Source of the DNA: Paraneptunicella aestuarii
Lineage (GTDB): Bacteria > Pseudomonadota > Gammaproteobacteria > Enterobacterales > Alteromonadaceae
Reading direction: 5' to 3'
Assembly (NCBI RefSeq): GCF_019900845.1
Contig: NZ_CP074570.1
Coordinates: 248,001 to 312,000 of the forward strand
Length of the DNA: 64,000 nucleotides
This document shows positions 16,910 through 27,069 of this stretch, one piece after another. Both the position numbers and the translations under genes were made by a program. Under the pieces are notes generated by a model. It made no database searches, was not told the DNA's origin, and worked only from the letters and a program-made list of their open reading frames with translations. Positions within the stretch are counted from its first letter, which is position 1, and each line of letters starts with the position of its first letter.

Positions 16910-19600
16910 TTAGTGAGTTAGTAACTTATTGATTTCATTGGATTCAATGGGTTTGCTTAGCAAGAATCCCTGCACAATGTCACAATTTCTTGTAACCAGA
17001 TAATCCAACTGTTCGTTTGTTTCGACACCTTCTGCTATGACTTTCATACCCAGCGAGTGAGCAAGGCTGATAATGGCGTTGGTAATGGCAGCTCCATCCT
17101 CGTTAAGCGTAATGTCTTGAATAAAGCTTTTGTCGATTTTCAGATGGTCGAAAGGTAATCGACGAAGGTAGTTCATTGAAGAATAGCCTGTCCCAAAGTC
17201 ATCAATTGCCAGGTGAACCCCTAGTTCGTGGAGTTCATGTAATACGCTTTTGGTTTGGGCGATATTCTCAATGAGCAAACCTTCTGTTACTTCTAGCTCT
17301 ATGTTGTCGGGCTTAACCCCGGTCTCACTCAGCACATTTTCCAGCAGCTTCACTAGCCCTGGGCGTTTGAATTGGCAAATGGATAGGTTAATAGCAACTC
17401 TAAAATTTTCATGGTTACTCATGTCTTGCCATTGTTTGGCTTGCTGACATGCTGTTTTTAGCACCCATTCACTGACCGGGATTATCATTCCGGTTTCTTC
17501 CAGAAGAGGAATGAAATGAGCAGGGGAGACGGAGCTGAATTGGTTGCTGTGCCAGCGGATCAAGGCTTCAGCGCCATAGATTTTTCTGTCTTTACCTTTG
17601 TATTGTGGTTGGTAGTTCAGAAAGAATTCTTCTCTTTCCAGTGCTCGACGTAAGCTGGACTCTAGAGACAGTTTTTCAGCCGTGTTTCTATCATCTTTTT
17701 TGGAGTACATCTGGTAGCTGTTTCGGCCAATGTTTTTTGCCCGGTACATTGCAACATCGGCTTTTTTCAGCAAGCCTAGAGTGTCTTCACTGTCTTTGGG
17801 AAACAGGCTAATTCCAATGCTGGATGTAACGAATAGCTCTTTATTGTCGAAAACAATGGGTTCTGAAATAGATTTCAGGAGTTTCAGGGCGACTTCCCTT
17901 ACTTCCTCAACGGACTCAACATCGTTGAGTACAATTGCAAATTCATCACCACCTAATCTTGAAACGGTGTCACCCGGGTGAATGCATAGTGTTAAGCGTT
18001 CAGCCATAGTTTGTAGAATGGTGTCGCCAACATTGTGGCCAAGGGAATCATTGATAATTTTGAATCTGTCCAAATCCATGAATAAAACAGCTGCGTTTTT
18101 AGGGTGCCATTGTGCGCTGGCGATCATTTGATTTAACCGATCCTGTAGAAGTGCCCGGTTTGGCAAACCAGTTAATGCATCATGATGAGCCAGATAATGT
18201 AGCCTTTCCTGAGCTTCCATCCGCTCGGTAATATCTTTTCCTGTTGAGATGTAATGTGTGATTTTTTCTTCGGCGTTGCGCTGTGGCGTGATGGTTTTTT
18301 CTTCGTAATAAAATTCCCCGTTTTTCTTGGTGTTGATCACTACATCAGTAAATACCTCGCCTCTTAAAATGGTATTCCACATGCGCTTGTAAAAGGATTG
18401 GCTTTGCTTGTCGCTTTTTAAAATTCTGGGGGTTTTTCCTATTACTTCTCGCTGTGAATAACCTGTCATTTGTTCAAAAGCCGAATTGACGTATTCAATT
18501 TTTCCGTTCAGGTCGGTAATCATTACGGAGTCGGCAATTTGTTGAATAGCACCAGAGAGCTGGCGCATTCTTTCTTCTGCGATTTTGCGTTCCGTGATGT
18601 CCTGCAAAATTCCTGAAAGCTTGGTAGCTTGCCCACTATCATCTCGAGTTATTTCACCTTGTTGTAGAACAAATCTGGGGGTGCCATCGTGCCGATAGAT
18701 GCTGTGCTCGAATTCATAATGGTGATTTTTGGAGTGAATAATTTGATTGAACAACTGAGTGATGTTCTCGCGCTCATCCTTGGGTACGTGGCTTAGCATG
18801 GAGTCAAACCTGGGGGCGCTCTCACTGGGTTCTTCTCCAAGAATACGGAATATTTGATCTGACCAGGTCACTTCGTCCTCTGTTATCTTCCATTCCCAGT
18901 GGCCTATGTTGGCAATGAGCTGTGCGTGGGCAAGACGTGATTCGCTTTTCCGCAATTGCTCATTCATGCGGATACGTTGCTGAATTTCTGCTTCCAGGGT
19001 TTTATTTATTTGCATGATCTCTTTGGTGCGCTCTTCTACTTTTTCTTCCAGATTGCTGCGTGAAAGCGCGAGATCTTCGATAACTTTTAAGTCGTTATAA
19101 GCTCTAAGTGCTGCAACCATGGTTGTATAGAGTTTGTCGGCTGTAAGATCAGCTTTGGCTTTGTAGTCATTGATGTCGTACTGAGTAATGACTTTCTTTT
19201 CTGGTACGTCACCAGGTTGCCCAGTGCGCAGAATAATTCTAACGTGATAATTGTGTATTTCTTCGCGAATAAACTTAACCAGTTCTAACCCTGCTTTGTT
19301 TGTTTCCATGACCACGTCAAGTAGCAAGACCGCTGTATCCGGATGTTCCACAAGAAGGCGACGTGCATCTTTTCCCGAGTAACCATCAATAATGGTCAAC
19401 CCTTTATCTTTAAAGGTGAGATCTTCCAGTACCATGTGAGTAACCTGATGTACGGCCTCTTCGTCATCAATGACCATGACTTTCCAGTTTGTCAGCTGCG
19501 TATTTTCCTTTGCAGTATCCTCATGCTCTTGCTTGTTGCTTTTGTTTCTACTGAACAACAAACCTTGCTTTTTTCCCTCACTCTTTTCTGGACTCGTCAT
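16910..19600 (-). CDS. Response regulator with PAS, GGDEF and EAL domains
   Basis: This 896-residue protein begins with a receiver domain (about 38-165, phosphoacceptor D95 in LLLDVVME). Two PAS domains follow (about 215-345, SRLAHAQLIANIGHWEWK; about 350-470, IADSVMITDLNGKIEYVN), then a diguanylate cyclase domain with intact RLGGDEF (G550) and an EAL phosphodiesterase domain with EALIRW (E678) and IDDFGTGYSS. Both catalytic motifs look intact, so it may make or degrade c-di-GMP depending on state. As the first gene of the four-gene operon it is the likely phosphorylation target of the two soluble kinases. Confidence 0.93.
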   Translation of the reverse strand: MTSPEKSEGKKQGLLFSRNKSNKQEHEDTAKENTQLTNWKVMVIDDEEAVHQVTHMVLEDLTFKDKGLTIIDGYSGKDARRLLVEHPDTAVLLLDVVMETNKAGLELVKFIREEIHNYHVRIILRTGQPGDVPEKKVITQYDINDYKAKADLTADKLYTTMVAALRAYNDLKVIEDLALSRSNLEEKVEERTKEIMQINKTLEAEIQQRIRMNEQLRKSESRLAHAQLIANIGHWEWKITEDEVTWSDQIFRILGEEPSESAPRFDSMLSHVPKDERENITQLFNQIIHSKNHHYEFEHSIYRHDGTPRFVLQQGEITRDDSGQATKLSGILQDITERKIAEERMRQLSGAIQQIADSVMITDLNGKIEYVNSAFEQMTGYSQREVIGKTPRILKSDKQSQSFYKRMWNTILRGEVFTDVVINTKKNGEFYYEEKTITPQRNAEEKITHYISTGKDITERMEAQERLHYLAHHDALTGLPNRALLQDRLNQMIASAQWHPKNAAVLFMDLDRFKIINDSLGHNVGDTILQTMAERLTLCIHPGDTVSRLGGDEFAIVLNDVESVEEVREVALKLLKSISEPIVFDNKELFVTSSIGISLFPKDSEDTLGLLKKADVAMYRAKNIGRNSYQMYSKKDDRNTAEKLSLESSLRRALEREEFFLNYQPQYKGKDRKIYGAEALIRWHSNQFSSVSPAHFIPLLEETGMIIPVSEWVLKTACQQAKQWQDMSNHENFRVAINLSICQFKRPGLVKLLENVLSETGVKPDNIELEVTEGLLIENIAQTKSVLHELHELGVHLAIDDFGTGYSSMNYLRRLPFDHLKIDKSFIQDITLNEDGAAITNAIISLAHSLGMKVIAEGVETNEQLDYLVTRNCDIVQGFLLSKPIESNEINKLLTH

Positions 19601-19788
19601 AAATTAACCCGTTAAAAATTGCCTGCCTACAAAAAGTGTAGCAATGGAATTGGGGTTTAACATGGCAGTGTTTTCTGAATTTTAAGCTTGGGTTTTACGT
19701 AATTTTGCGTAATTCAACTAACATTGTTATTACCATCTTGAGTGTCAAGAGGAGGCTCAATCAGCAACCTTTGGAATGTGAGAAATGC

Positions 19789-20415
19789 ATGTTTGAAAGC
19801 CAAATCAATGATGTACCCACTGTCTATATTGTTGATGATGATGAGGGGCAGAGAGAGTTATTGGGTTCCATATTGCGGTCGTCATCTTTTCGTGTACAGG
19901 AATTTTCTTCGGGAGAACAAATGTTGTCCCATTGTGATCGCAATACACAGGGCTGTGTTGTGTCTGATATGCTCATGCCCGGTATGACTGGCCTGGATAT
20001 GCAGCAGAAAATGCGTGATAAGGATGTAAACCTGCCAGTCATATTTGTTTCTGCTTATGCTGATGTTGCCACTGTTAAGTTGGCAATGAAGTTGGGGGCT
20101 GTTGATTTCTTTGAAAAACCTGTGATGACGGTGGAGCTGATTTCTGCAGTGAAAGAAGCGCTCACTATTGATTCTGAGCTTAGAGCCCGGCAGACGCGAA
20201 TAAATCATGTGCATGAGAAACTGAATTTATTGTCAAAGCGCGAGAGGGGAGTGTTGGATTTGCTGGTTTCAGGACTATCGAATAAGCAGATTGCCACTGA
20301 GCTTAATTTAAGTCTTCGTACTGTCGAAACGCATCGAAATAATATCTTGAATAAGATGGAGGTGGGGTCTTTTAATGAGTTATTGCGCTTACTTTTGTCT
20401 ATTCCTTGGCAGTAA
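19789..20415 (+). CDS. FixJ/NarL-type response regulator with LuxR DNA-binding domain
   Basis: The receiver domain has the acidic triad VDDDE and phosphoacceptor in VVSDMLMPGMTG, then SAYAD and FFEKP. A C-terminal LuxR-type helix-turn-helix follows (KRERGVLDLLVSGLSNKQIA, LSLRTVETHRNNIL). The start at ATG 19789 (MFESQINDVPTVYIVDDDE) fits the normal FixJ length (208 residues). A longer frame from 19705 includes an AGGAGG (19749-19754), but no start codon sits at the right distance from it. It is divergent from the GGDEF-EAL/kinase operon, suggesting it is the transcriptional output of that system. Confidence 0.88.
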   Translation: MFESQINDVPTVYIVDDDEGQRELLGSILRSSSFRVQEFSSGEQMLSHCDRNTQGCVVSDMLMPGMTGLDMQQKMRDKDVNLPVIFVSAYADVATVKLAMKLGAVDFFEKPVMTVELISAVKEALTIDSELRARQTRINHVHEKLNLLSKRERGVLDLLVSGLSNKQIATELNLSLRTVETHRNNILNKMEVGSFNELLRLLLSIPWQ

Positions 20416-20735
20416 ATTGGAAATAAAAGGCTATTTATTTCGTTAATTTTCTGATCAATAGGATACTTGTCCTAATGAATCGCCCTTTGAATTGAGAATA
20501 AATGAATATAAAAATATATATCCATTATTATTTGGTTATAAAAGGGTTGCTAAAATCTTTATTTTTCAAACAGTTATGATTTAACAATTAAGTAACACTT
20601 ATTTCGCTATTTTTATTAACCATACTTCTACTTTTTTTCAACAACATCACGCTGCAAAAAGCTCTAGTGTTAATTCGTGCCTCACTCAAGAGATAGGCAC
20701 ATTAGATTAAACACACAATAAAGGGGTTGTTAGTC
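20416..20735. other. AT-rich intergenic region with no gene
   Basis: About 320 bases, strongly A+T rich, without a credible coding frame. A short inverted repeat GTGCCT/AGGCAC lies near 20674-20692. The stretch probably holds the promoter of the DUF3718 gene, but I cannot pick a convincing -35/-10 pair. Confidence 0.5.
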
Positions 20736-21083
20736 ATGAACATGATGAAATTAAAATCAATGAGTGCAGTTTTGTTAGCTGTTGCATCGGTTAGTTCTTT
20801 TGCTTCGTTTGCAGATGAAGCCGGTGATTCTCGATTGGTATTTGTTGGCGACACTGAATTTTCCAGTTTTTGCCGAGCTGCGGTTAAAGATGATGTCAGC
20901 ATGATGCGTCGCAGTTTTACCAATAAGGTTGGCGTTATTGCGCGTGACAAGCGCGATGTTTATGAGATCTTGCTATCAGAGGATAACCTGGCGTGTAACG
21001 GTATGGGTATTATCGAGTTCTCTAAACAGCGTAATTCAGAGCAGGTTGTCAGCTATTTGCAGTCTGTCCAGCAAAAGAGCTGA
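20736..21083 (+). CDS. DUF3718 family periplasmic protein
   Basis: The product has 115 residues. ATG 20736 (MNMMKLK) follows AAAGGGG by 8 bases. A TTG nine bases earlier is less likely. A signal peptide ends near SFASFA (about residue 23). The mature part has FVGDTEFSSFCRAAVKDD and DNLACNGMGIIEF, with two cysteines, matching DUF3718, a small exported family of unknown function common in Alteromonadales. It is followed by a strong terminator. Confidence 0.8.
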   Translation: MNMMKLKSMSAVLLAVASVSSFASFADEAGDSRLVFVGDTEFSSFCRAAVKDDVSMMRRSFTNKVGVIARDKRDVYEILLSEDNLACNGMGIIEFSKQRNSEQVVSYLQSVQQKS

Positions 21084-21137
21084 TGATGGAAGATCTTCCT
21101 CGTACCTTTTTAACAAGAAAAACAAAACCAAAAGTGA

Positions 21138-21169
21138 AGCCTGCCAATGAACATTAGCAGGCTTTTTTG
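21138..21169 (+). terminator. Rho-independent terminator of the DUF3718 gene
   Basis: AGCCTGC (21138-21144) pairs with GCAGGCT (21157-21163), followed by a run of T. It lies about 55 bases after the stop and before the convergent gppA end. Confidence 0.88.
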
Positions 21170-21197
21170 TGTTTATGTGCTGAGCGCTGAATAGCGC

Positions 21198-22706
21198 TTA
21201 TTGATATTTAAAACTCCAGCCTACTTTAGCTTGGTGTTTCTTTTCTGCTGCCAGTTCTGAGCGTATTAGCGGGTGATGAGCCAGCCATTCTTGCGGGAAG
21301 TTCACGGTAAGTGCGTCATCGTTCCAGTCAAGATTGATATTTGGCAACACGTCATCTTTTCTGCGAACGCAAAGCAAATCAGCCAAGCGCAATATGCGAA
21401 TGAGCAATTCAATACTTTTCTTCAAGCCTGGCGCTAATACTTTAAGCGCGTGTAAATCAATTTCCTGACGATGGTTGCGTATCAGAATTCTCACGCAGTC
21501 CTGCTGTTGGCGGTTAAAGCCAATTAAAGGCAGGTGTTTGAGAATGTATTCACCATGTAAGTGATGCTTCTTGAATTCGATATGTAGGCCAATTTCGTGC
21601 AGTAACGCTGCGACTTGTAAGACGACTTTCAAATCGAAGCCGTTACTATGTGGGAGGGGCGTTTGCTGGAAAAAGTGTAAAGCCAGATTCTTAACCCGGT
21701 TGGCTTGGTGAACATCAATGTGGAAACGCTCGACGAGTTGGTCAACGGTTTGTACTCGTTCGTTGCGATCCTGAGTGTTTTCCAGCATGTTGTAGATCAA
21801 ACCTTCGCGTAATGCGCCGGTTGAGATTTGCATGCTATCAATATTCAGGCTTTCAAACAGTGCAATAAGAATCGCTAATCCACTGGGGAATATGCTGCGA
21901 CGATGTTCCTGTAACCCTTCCAGTTGCAGCTTGTCGATATGTTTACATTGGCAGCAATCATCGCGGAACTTGTGCATGTGCACTAATCGAATGGCGTCGT
22001 TAATACCTTGAGCGCTGATCATTTCGTCCAGAGCTTGCGGTGTTCCTGATGCACCCAGACATTGTTCCCAGCTAAATGCCGTGAATTTGTGCAAATGGGG
22101 AGCGAAAATTTCTTTTGCTGCTTTTATGGCGTCATTGAAGGCTTTTTGGGTGAGCTTACCGTCTGGGAAGAAGCGATCCATAAAGGTTACGCATCCCATA
22201 TTCAGGCTCACCAAATCAATGGGCTCAAAACCGTTACCTACGATGATTTCTGTGCTTGCGCCGCCAATATCGATAACCAGTGTGTTGCCGTGCGATACCG
22301 ATGTGTAAGTGACACCACGATAGATTTGTTTAGCTTCTTCTTCGCCCGGAATGACTTTTATTTTGTGGTTCAGAATGGTTTCGGCGTGGGCGACAAATTT
22401 ATCGGCGTTTTTGGCAAGGCGGAAGGTGGCGGTAGCAACAATGCATATATGGTCAGGGTCGATGTCTTGCAAGCGTTCAGCGAACATCGACAAACATTGC
22501 CAACCTCGCTGCATACTGGCCTCGTCAAGCATATTGTTTTCATCCAGTCCTGATGCCAGACGAACTTTCTGCTTGATACGATTGATTATTTGAACATGAC
22601 CTTTGGCTACACTCACAACAACCATATGAAAGCTGTTAGAACCTAAATCAACCGCTGCGTAGAGTTGAGGTTTAGAGAGTTGCGATGAGCGTAGCGATAT
22701 GTCCAT
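21198..22706 (-). CDS. gppA: Ppx/GppA phosphatase (pppGpp/polyphosphate hydrolase)
   Basis: This 502-residue member of the sugar-kinase/HSP70-fold exopolyphosphatase family cleaves terminal phosphate from pppGpp and/or polyphosphate. The phosphate-1 motif AAVDLGSNSFHMVV (about 17-30) and phosphate-2 motif VIDIGGASTEII are clear. The C-terminal half contains an HD-like helical region (AALLHEIGLHIEF). The gene overlaps the end of rhlB as TAATG, so both are translated from one mRNA. The rhlB-gppA pair is the E. coli arrangement, supporting gppA rather than ppx. Confidence 0.93.
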   Translation of the reverse strand: MDISLRSSQLSKPQLYAAVDLGSNSFHMVVVSVAKGHVQIINRIKQKVRLASGLDENNMLDEASMQRGWQCLSMFAERLQDIDPDHICIVATATFRLAKNADKFVAHAETILNHKIKVIPGEEEAKQIYRGVTYTSVSHGNTLVIDIGGASTEIIVGNGFEPIDLVSLNMGCVTFMDRFFPDGKLTQKAFNDAIKAAKEIFAPHLHKFTAFSWEQCLGASGTPQALDEMISAQGINDAIRLVHMHKFRDDCCQCKHIDKLQLEGLQEHRRSIFPSGLAILIALFESLNIDSMQISTGALREGLIYNMLENTQDRNERVQTVDQLVERFHIDVHQANRVKNLALHFFQQTPLPHSNGFDLKVVLQVAALLHEIGLHIEFKKHHLHGEYILKHLPLIGFNRQQQDCVRILIRNHRQEIDLHALKVLAPGLKKSIELLIRILRLADLLCVRRKDDVLPNINLDWNDDALTVNFPQEWLAHHPLIRSELAAEKKHQAKVGWSFKYQ

Positions 22707-23956
22707 TAATGTCGTTTGGATTGCCTGATTTTGTTGTTACGTTTATCTCTGCTAACCCGTCTTTTTTGATGGCGGTGAGGCTTGGGCACATCAGTGAGTA
22801 ACTCGTTAGGGTTGTACTCAGTTACGGGGATAGTATGTTGAATATATTCCTCAATGGCAGGTAAATTCAAGGCATATTTTTCACAAGCAAAACTGATGGC
22901 GTGTCCGCTTTTACCAGCACGTCCGGTACGACCTATTCGATGTACATAATCTTCGGCGTCGTCAGGCAGGTCGTAGTTGAATACGTGGGTGACTTTATCA
23001 ATGTGAAGCCCTCGGGCGGCAACGTCGGTTGCGACCAGAAAATCCAGTTGTCCTTTGGAGAATCGATCCAGAATACTCAAGCGCTTCTTCTGAGGTACAT
23101 CGCCACTTAGCAAGCCAACGCGGTGACCATCGGCAACCAGCCAGTCATTGATATTTTCACAACTATGCTTGGTATTGGCGAAGATAATGGCTTTTTCTGG
23201 CCACTCTTCTTCCAGCAAGGTTAGAAGCAGCATCATCTTGTCTTCATCGGAAGGATAAAACAGCTCTTCCTTGACTCGGCTTGCGGTCATTTGCTCTGGG
23301 TCAACCTGAACATGAACAGGGTGGTTCATATGTTCATAGGCTAATTCCTGAACTCGGAAAGACAGCGTCGCTGAAAATAACATGCTCAAGCGTTCGGTTG
23401 GTGGAGGCATTCTGCGGAATAAAAAGCGAATGTCTTTGATAAAGCCCAGATCAAACATGCGATCGGCTTCATCTAATACTGCTACTTCTATATGTCCTAG
23501 CGAAAACGTACCTTGCTTATAGTAATCAAGGATGCGTCCGGTTGTGCCAATAATGATATCAACACCGGCTTCCAGTGATTCTTTTTGGCTTTGATAACCT
23601 TCTCCACCGTAAATTAATCCCAGGCTAATGCCGGTGAATTTACTTAATAGAGTGGCATCTTTATGGATTTGAACTGCTAATTCACGGGTTGGTGCCATGA
23701 TGATGGCTCGGGGTTGACCGTGGTCTGGTTTTGGACTTTTTAGGAGGTGATGAAAGGTGGCAACAAGGAAGGCGATGGTTTTGCCTGTACCCGTTTGGGC
23801 TTGGCCGGCAACGTCTTGTCCACTTAAAGACGGTGGCAATGAAAGCGCCTGTATTGGCGTACAATGTTCAAAGCTACCCGCTTTTAAAGCGCTTAGTACG
23901 CTTTCGTCTAATCCTAATTCGGAAAAGTGTGTTTCTGTTAAATGTGTTGTTTGCAT
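22706..23956 (-). CDS. rhlB: DEAD-box ATP-dependent RNA helicase RhlB
   Basis: This 416-residue helicase is the RNA degradosome component in enterics. In order it shows the Q motif ([11 protein letters not shown]), Walker [37 protein letters not shown], then the second RecA domain with [28 protein letters not shown] and [11 protein letters not shown] basic tail ([18 protein letters not shown]) suits RNA binding. It is divergent from trxA and overlaps gppA downstream, the standard rhlB neighbourhood. Confidence 0.95.
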   Translation of the reverse strand: MQTTHLTETHFSELGLDESVLSALKAGSFEHCTPIQALSLPPSLSGQDVAGQAQTGTGKTIAFLVATFHHLLKSPKPDHGQPRAIIMAPTRELAVQIHKDATLLSKFTGISLGLIYGGEGYQSQKESLEAGVDIIIGTTGRILDYYKQGTFSLGHIEVAVLDEADRMFDLGFIKDIRFLFRRMPPPTERLSMLFSATLSFRVQELAYEHMNHPVHVQVDPEQMTASRVKEELFYPSDEDKMMLLLTLLEEEWPEKAIIFANTKHSCENINDWLVADGHRVGLLSGDVPQKKRLSILDRFSKGQLDFLVATDVAARGLHIDKVTHVFNYDLPDDAEDYVHRIGRTGRAGKSGHAISFACEKYALNLPAIEEYIQHTIPVTEYNPNELLTDVPKPHRHQKRRVSRDKRNNKIRQSKRH

Positions 23957-23976
23957 AGCTTATAGCGTAAGAGTGC

Positions 23977-24004
23977 TTGCATTAAGTATAGGTTTATATA
24001 TAAA
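23977..24004 (+). promoter_or_regulatory. Candidate promoter of trxA
   Basis: TTGCAT (23977-23982) and TATAAA (23999-24004) are separated by 16 bases, about 60 bases before the trxA start in the divergent gap with rhlB. Confidence 0.5.
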
Positions 24005-24063
24005 TTAGCGCATCGTAGGAAGCGCCTTGAGAATCCGGCGTTAACAGTATCTCGGAGAAACTA

Positions 24064-24393
24064 ATGAGCGACAATATTATCACCTTGTCAGACGACTCTT
24101 TTGAGTCTGATGTTATCAACTCTAACATGCCTGTATTGGTTGATTTCTGGGCTGAATGGTGTGGTCCTTGCAAAATGATTGCGCCTATTCTCTCTACTAT
24201 TGCAGATGAATTTGACGGCAAGATAACAGTTGGTAAGTTGAATGTCGATGAAAACAATGAAACTCCTGCTAAATATGGTATTCGCGGTATTCCAACTTTG
24301 TTGTTGTTCAAAGGTGGTAATGTTGCAGGTACTAAAGTAGGGGCAATGTCCAAGTCACAACTGGAAGAATTTCTAAACGAACATCTTTCTTAG
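24064..24393 (+). CDS. trxA: Thioredoxin 1
   Basis: This 109-residue cytoplasmic disulfide reductase has the active site WCGPCK (C33, C36), the cis-proline loop [14 protein letters not shown] and a family-typical length. The GGAG ribosome site just before the ATG is well placed. In E. coli trxA lies between rhlB and rho, and rho is not the next gene here. A bidirectional terminator follows. Confidence 0.97.
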   Translation: MSDNIITLSDDSFESDVINSNMPVLVDFWAEWCGPCKMIAPILSTIADEFDGKITVGKLNVDENNETPAKYGIRGIPTLLLFKGGNVAGTKVGAMSKSQLEEFLNEHLS

Positions 24394-24442
24394 GCTGGAA
24401 TGCTGCAATTTGTAGGTTAATCGTAATCGTGCAAATTAGCTT

Positions 24443-24470
24443 AAAAAACCTGACATCTGTCAGGTTTTTT
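24443..24470. terminator. Bidirectional terminator between trxA and the arginase-fold gene
   Basis: AAAAAACCTGAC and GTCAGGTTTTTT form a 12-bp stem with a 4-base loop. The T run serves trxA on the + strand, and the mirrored A run serves the convergent gene, whose stop codon it overlaps. Confidence 0.9.
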
Positions 24471-25525
24471 TATGCCTGTTGAGTCACGGATTTAATAAAA
24501 ATAGAGACAAGTTCGCAAATTGACTGGCCTACGATTCGGTTGCCTTCGGCAATGCCGTTAGTGTGTTTTTCCGGAGCCCCTTCTGCTAAGTGCAAATATT
24601 GCACGCTCGGTAGCGCAGCCATTTGGCTGACGTAGTAAAGCGCATCTTGTAGCGAGATACCTGCGGCGGTAATTGCGCTGCTTGGCATATTGCTAATGGC
24701 ATCCAAATCCAGTTCAACGCCAACCGGTAGACCCGATTCCAACATGTATTTGGCAATTTGTTCCAGGCACTGATCGAAATTATGGCTGTTGCTCCAATGG
24801 GTTTGTTGAATGCTGAACCAAGGGAATTTCAAGGCGCTTAGTGCATCCAGGCTTGCCTGATTATTCTTTTGTTCGTGTAAGCCTAAGACGGCATATCGTT
24901 CCAGATAACCTGAACTTTGCGCATAACGGAATGGATTACCACTGTGGCGGCCCTCTTCTGCTCGAAAGTCGGAATGAGGATCCAGGTTAGACACTGCTAA
25001 CGGCATTCCTCTGGTGATTGAACAGGCTTGAATGATGGGGAAGGCATTATTGTGGCCTCCACCGATCACGATAGGAATGAGCCCTGCTTGAAAGACTTCC
25101 TGCAAAACACTCACTACTCGTTTATCTAATTCCGCGCAAGCGTGACGTAAGGCTTCGATGGTGTTGTCTTGCGACTGCACCAGTTCATGTAAATCATCAC
25201 ACTCTACGTTGCCCAACAAGAGAATGTTGTTGCCGGGAAGGTATTCGTTGGCTTGCAAATTCAGAAAGTAAGACAGGAACGCTTTCCATGCGCCTCTTGC
25301 ACCGGGTTGACCGTGATTGCCTCGGGGGCCTATATCTTCAGGAACACCGATCAGCGCAAACTGAAAGCGGGTGTTGATATTGTCTGCATCAAGGGCTGTT
25401 GCAAAAGGAAAAGTGTCGCCGAATTGTGAGGCAAGCCCAATGACTTCACCTATTTTTGATTCTCCGGGACGTGTGTTGATCAGTGGTGCGATATCTTGTT
25501 CTCTGATCAGGTTAATTGGAAGCAT
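24470..25525 (-). CDS. Arginase/formimidoylglutamase-family hydrolase
   Basis: This 351-residue binuclear manganese ureohydrolase-fold protein probably cleaves a guanidino- or formimino-substrate. Metal-site motifs are VIGGGHNN, NLDPHSDFR and VELDLDAIS. The sequence most resembles formimidoylglutamase (HutG-type), although no other hut genes are nearby. I start at ATG 25525 (MLPINLIREQD). The longer GTG start at 25579 would fall inside a hairpin after rraA. It follows rraA on the same strand. Confidence 0.85.
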   Translation of the reverse strand: MLPINLIREQDIAPLINTRPGESKIGEVIGLASQFGDTFPFATALDADNINTRFQFALIGVPEDIGPRGNHGQPGARGAWKAFLSYFLNLQANEYLPGNNILLLGNVECDDLHELVQSQDNTIEALRHACAELDKRVVSVLQEVFQAGLIPIVIGGGHNNAFPIIQACSITRGMPLAVSNLDPHSDFRAEEGRHSGNPFRYAQSSGYLERYAVLGLHEQKNNQASLDALSALKFPWFSIQQTHWSNSHNFDQCLEQIAKYMLESGLPVGVELDLDAISNMPSSAITAAGISLQDALYYVSQMAALPSVQYLHLAEGAPEKHTNGIAEGNRIVGQSICELVSIFIKSVTQQA

Positions 25526-25599
25526 GAGGTCGCTCACTTGTCGTATCCTGCAAGGTTCGGATGTTTCTGAGCCAGCCACCAGTGTAGCTGGCTTCCGTG

Positions 25600-26085
25600 T
25601 TATTCAATATCGAGAGGATCGGGAGATAATACAATGCCCGTGCTATCTGCATAGACATGATCTTCTGGTAGAAAGGTAACGCCACCAAAGTTAACAGCAC
25701 AATCAACCGAACCCACTTCTTCTACGTCGGCACCAACTGGAATGGCATTAATGGCATGAATACCAATATCAATATCTTCCAAGCGCTCGACTTCTCTAAT
25801 GCAGCCATAGCAGATAATGCCTTCCCAATTGTTATCTGCTGCGGTTTGCACATTTTTGCTGTCTAGCAGGGCGCGACGAGTAGAGCCGCCACCGTCTATT
25901 AACAATACTTTTCCTTCCCCGGGTTGCTGCACAATAATGTCGATCAGACCTTTGTCTTCAAAACATTTCACCGTTGTGACTACGCCGCCATAGGACTCAC
26001 GGCCGCCGAAGCTGGTAAAAATTGGCTCGACAACGTCAATATTGTCGGCAAATAAATCACATAATTCCGAGGTGTTGTATTGCAT
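25600..26085 (-). CDS. rraA: Regulator of ribonuclease activity A (RraA)
   Basis: This 161-residue protein matches E. coli RraA, an inhibitor of RNase E in the degradosome. ATG 26085 ([14 protein letters not shown]) is chosen because the family begins here. An extension to 26139 is non-homologous. Conserved blocks are [25 protein letters not shown] and [13 protein letters not shown] hairpin AGCCAGC/GCTGGCT lies just past the stop. Its presence about 2 kb from rhlB fits a shared role in RNA decay, although the genes are not in one operon. Confidence 0.95.
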   Translation of the reverse strand: MQYNTSELCDLFADNIDVVEPIFTSFGGRESYGGVVTTVKCFEDKGLIDIIVQQPGEGKVLLIDGGGSTRRALLDSKNVQTAADNNWEGIICYGCIREVERLEDIDIGIHAINAIPVGADVEEVGSVDCAVNFGGVTFLPEDHVYADSTGIVLSPDPLDIE

Positions 26086-26534
26086 AGGAGTTCCCAGTTG
26101 ACAGACTACACGAATAGAGAGCGTTGTTCCTGATGGCATGGCTATATGTTTTCAAGCCCAGGTCAGGCCAACACACTCTAGTATAAACCTTAAATTGTTA
26201 CTCGCAATCAGCGGCGTTTTTGAGCTGTGCTCTTTTATTTGTGCTCGCTTTATGAAAACCAGTCTCAATATTATCTTCCTATTCTATTAAACATCTCTAG
26301 CGATAACACTATGAAAGATATCGGGGTTTTTGAGGCAGATCATTTTTGCCACTGCTTTCACTGATTGCTTGCGGAATTTACCAGCCTTGTTCCGAGAAAT
26401 AAACACGCCTTGCGTGTCACTCAAGCATGTAACTTTTATGCAATCTAATTGTCATTCCATTGTCGTGTTTCTGTAACAGGCAGTTCATAAGGGTATTTTA
26501 GTATGCATGTATGTTAGAAAAGGGTGCGTACAAA
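26086..26534. other. Divergent intergenic region, rraA and the PAP2 gene
   Basis: About 450 bases with no credible coding frame. It must hold the promoters of rraA (minus) and the PAP2-glycosyltransferase unit (plus). I see no repeats, operator palindrome or RNA structure that I can support. Confidence 0.5.
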
Positions 26535-27047
26535 ATGAACCTGATAACCCGATATGACACTCAACTATTCTATTGGTTGTTTGGCAAGATGACAGACCGC
26601 AGCGGTACTTGGGTCAGGCTGATTTCCAAAACTGGCGACGGATATCTTTATTTGGTGCTCGCGCTATTACTATGGGCGTTTGAGCCCGGTAAAGGCACAC
26701 TTTTTCTTTACACTGGTTTACTGGCTTATTCCATGGAATTGCCGGTTTTCGTTATCTTGAAAAAGTTGTTTAAGCGCCAACGTCCTTGCGACATCTTCAA
26801 GAATTTCAACGCCTACGTAGAGCCGTCCGATAAGTTCAGTTTGCCTTCGGGGCATACAACGGCAGCATTTTTAATGGCCTCGTTACTTGCGCATTTCTAT
26901 CCCTTTGCTGCCCCTCTTGTTTATTTATGGGCTTCGACAGTGGGCTTATCCAGAGTGTTATTGGGTGTGCATTACCCAACCGATATTCTGGCAGGTGCCT
27001 TTTTAGGCTTCTTCATTTCTGAACTGAGTATTCAAATTCTGGTGTAG
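26535..27047 (+). CDS. PAP2-family membrane phosphatase
   Basis: This 170-residue polytopic membrane protein has about five hydrophobic helices. The three acid-phosphatase signature blocks are present: KKLFKRQRPCD, LPSGHTTAAF and SRVLLGVHYPTDILAG, including the catalytic His residues. It likely dephosphorylates undecaprenyl-pyrophosphate or another lipid phosphate at the inner membrane. ATG 26535 (MNLITRYD) follows AAGGG by about 10 bases. An earlier ATG at 26511 is less likely. It lies 22 bases before the glycosyltransferase, with which it forms an operon. Confidence 0.88.
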   Translation: MNLITRYDTQLFYWLFGKMTDRSGTWVRLISKTGDGYLYLVLALLLWAFEPGKGTLFLYTGLLAYSMELPVFVILKKLFKRQRPCDIFKNFNAYVEPSDKFSLPSGHTTAAFLMASLLAHFYPFAAPLVYLWASTVGLSRVLLGVHYPTDILAGAFLGFFISELSIQILV

Positions 27048-27069
27048 GCGTTTTTATATAGGCGAAAAA

